In this document: positions 4,790 to 5,153 of the stretch, one piece after another
How positions within the stretch are numbered: the stretch's first letter is position 1
Layout: every line of letters starts with the position of its first letter
Assembly (NCBI GenBank): GCA_034433305.1
Contig: DAOUAM010000084.1
Span: forward strand, 1-5,153
Direction of reading: 5' to 3'
Length of the DNA: 5,153 nt
Origin: DAOUAM01 sp034433305
Lineage (GTDB): Bacteria > Chloroflexota > Dehalococcoidia > Lucifugimonadales > DAOUAM01
The notes under the pieces: generated by a model
The model's database searches: none
What the model saw: the letters and a program-made list of their open reading frames with translations, nothing else
Told to the model about the DNA's origin: nothing
Translations under genes and position numbers: made by a program

Positions 4790-4871
4790 CCCTATCCACG
4801 CATGGCTTACTCACGACAGTTTTTTGAACATGCAGCAGACAGTGGTGCAGGCGCTGCCAGACTTCACCCCC

Positions 4872-4897
4872 GGGCAACCACAAGGTTTGCCCCTACA
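4872..4897. repeat. REP-like hairpin A with CCCCTACA edge
   Basis: GGGCAACC (4872-4879) pairs with GGTTTGCCC (4884-4892), with one extra T, over a 4-base loop, and is followed by CTACA. From memory, this arrangement (GGGC-arm, short loop, GCCCCTACA) is a common dispersed intergenic element in Chloroflexota and related genomes. It shares its right edge with hairpin B at 4963-4997: GCCCCTACAGTG against GCTCCTGCATTG, nine of twelve identical. Confidence 0.5.
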
Positions 4898-4962
4898 GTG
4901 TTCTCATCACAGGGAATTGCTATCAGGGCAGAGCGTCTTCGCGTTTCGCCTGCACGGCGGTA

Positions 4963-4997
4963 TGCATGGGCGGGTTTGAAACCCGCTCCTGCATTGT
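4963..4997. repeat. REP-like hairpin B, possible end signal of nfi
   Basis: GCGGGTTT (4970-4977) and AAACCCGC (4979-4986) form a perfect 8-bp stem around a single base. Two more pairs, one mismatch and TGCA/TGCA (4963-4966 with 4990-4993) extend it. The right edge resembles that of hairpin A. It begins 17 bases beyond the nfi stop, so it may cap that transcript, but there is no T-run on the minus strand. Confidence 0.5.
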
Positions 4998-5009
4998 CCG
5001 GTGAGGCGC

Positions 5010-5153
5010 TCACGCCAGAGGCAGCGCCGGCTGGCTCCCCTGCCCTGGCTGGCCGGGGCTGCGCTCGGGGATGCGGCCAGCGGCGGCCTGGTGGGCCAGG
5101 CGCGTAGGCTCGGGCAGACGGTAGCGGGTGCAGCAGGCCAGCACCCAGCGGAT
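5010..5153 (-). CDS. nfi: Endonuclease V, C-terminal part (partial, enters from the right)
   Basis: The last 47 codons of a minus-strand gene, ending in TGA (5012-5010). They encode IRWVLACCTRYRLPEPTRLA followed by HQAAAGRIPERSP and a low-complexity Gly/Gln/Pro tail. The core RYRLPEPTRLAH closely matches the conserved C-terminal helix of endonuclease V (E. coli Nfi has GYRLPEPTRWAD). That enzyme is a Mg-dependent nuclease that cuts one base past deaminated adenine (inosine) in DNA or RNA. The catalytic aspartates and the wedge motif lie in the N-terminal and middle parts, outside the window, so activity cannot be judged. The gene runs in the same direction as the two-component operon but is separated from it by 350 bases with a promoter and REP-like hairpins, so it is probably not part of that operon. 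Confidence 0.85.
   Translation of the reverse strand: MRWVLACCTRYRLPEPTRLAHQAAAGRIPERSPGQPGQGSQPALPLA

Noticed and set aside
4700..4830. Pho-box-like direct repeats that would prove phosphate control
   Set aside because: No pair of similar 6-7 base direct repeats at 11-base phasing could be found ahead of the -10.
4755..4979. Plus-strand 74-codon frame in the nfi-response regulator gap
   Set aside because: It runs through both inverted-repeat debris and REP-like hairpins, has no ribosome site and has no protein-like pattern.
1..5153. CRISPR arrays, tRNA or rRNA genes, insertion sequences
   Set aside because: No regularly spaced repeats, cloverleaf-like sequence, rRNA stretch or transposase frame was seen.

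Overview
The window is high-GC bacterial DNA with ordinary coding density. It holds six clear genes or gene ends, one very small gene with a near-perfect ribosome binding site, and one doubtful small ORF. A TrmB-type winged-helix regulator, GC-rich codon use and REP-like hairpins with a CCTACA-type edge suggest a Chloroflexota (Dehalococcoidia/SAR202-like) genome. That assignment is inference; no marker gene in the window proves it.

Layout. (1) At 1-62, minus strand, lies the first 20 codons of a gene for an exported protein. (2) At 268-1125, plus strand, is a TrmB-family regulator with a four-cysteine motif in its C-terminal half, preceded by a sigma70-like promoter and ended by a textbook intrinsic terminator. 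(3) At 1188-1700, plus, is a lipoprotein with a histidine-bearing beta-sandwich domain. At 1763-1828, plus, follows a 21-residue cysteine-rich peptide gene, and then a very strong hairpin. (4) At 1829-2161 is mostly non-coding DNA with hairpins and a doubtful 40-codon ORF. (5) At 2162-4659, minus, is a two-gene operon: an OmpR/PhoB-type response regulator and a PhoR-like sensor kinase, joined by an ATGA overlap and driven by an extended -10 promoter. (6) At 4660-5009 is an intergenic region with two inverted repeats and two REP-like hairpins. (7) At 5010-5153, minus, is the C-terminus of endonuclease V (nfi).

How the parts fit. The most interesting signal is a 25-bp imperfect dyad with arms ATCGTAGT and AACTACTA separated by 9 bases. 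It lies just after the -10 of the regulator's own promoter (235-259). It recurs, with all 16 arm bases identical but in the opposite orientation, just ahead of the lipoprotein gene (1150-1174). The simplest reading is an autoregulated local regulator that also controls the lipoprotein and the small peptide. The cysteines of the regulator (C164, C168, C172, C175), the histidines of the lipoprotein and the CxxCxC motif of the peptide make a metal- or redox-linked cassette plausible. No ligand can be read from sequence. The two-component operon is a separate, conventional unit transcribed toward this cassette.
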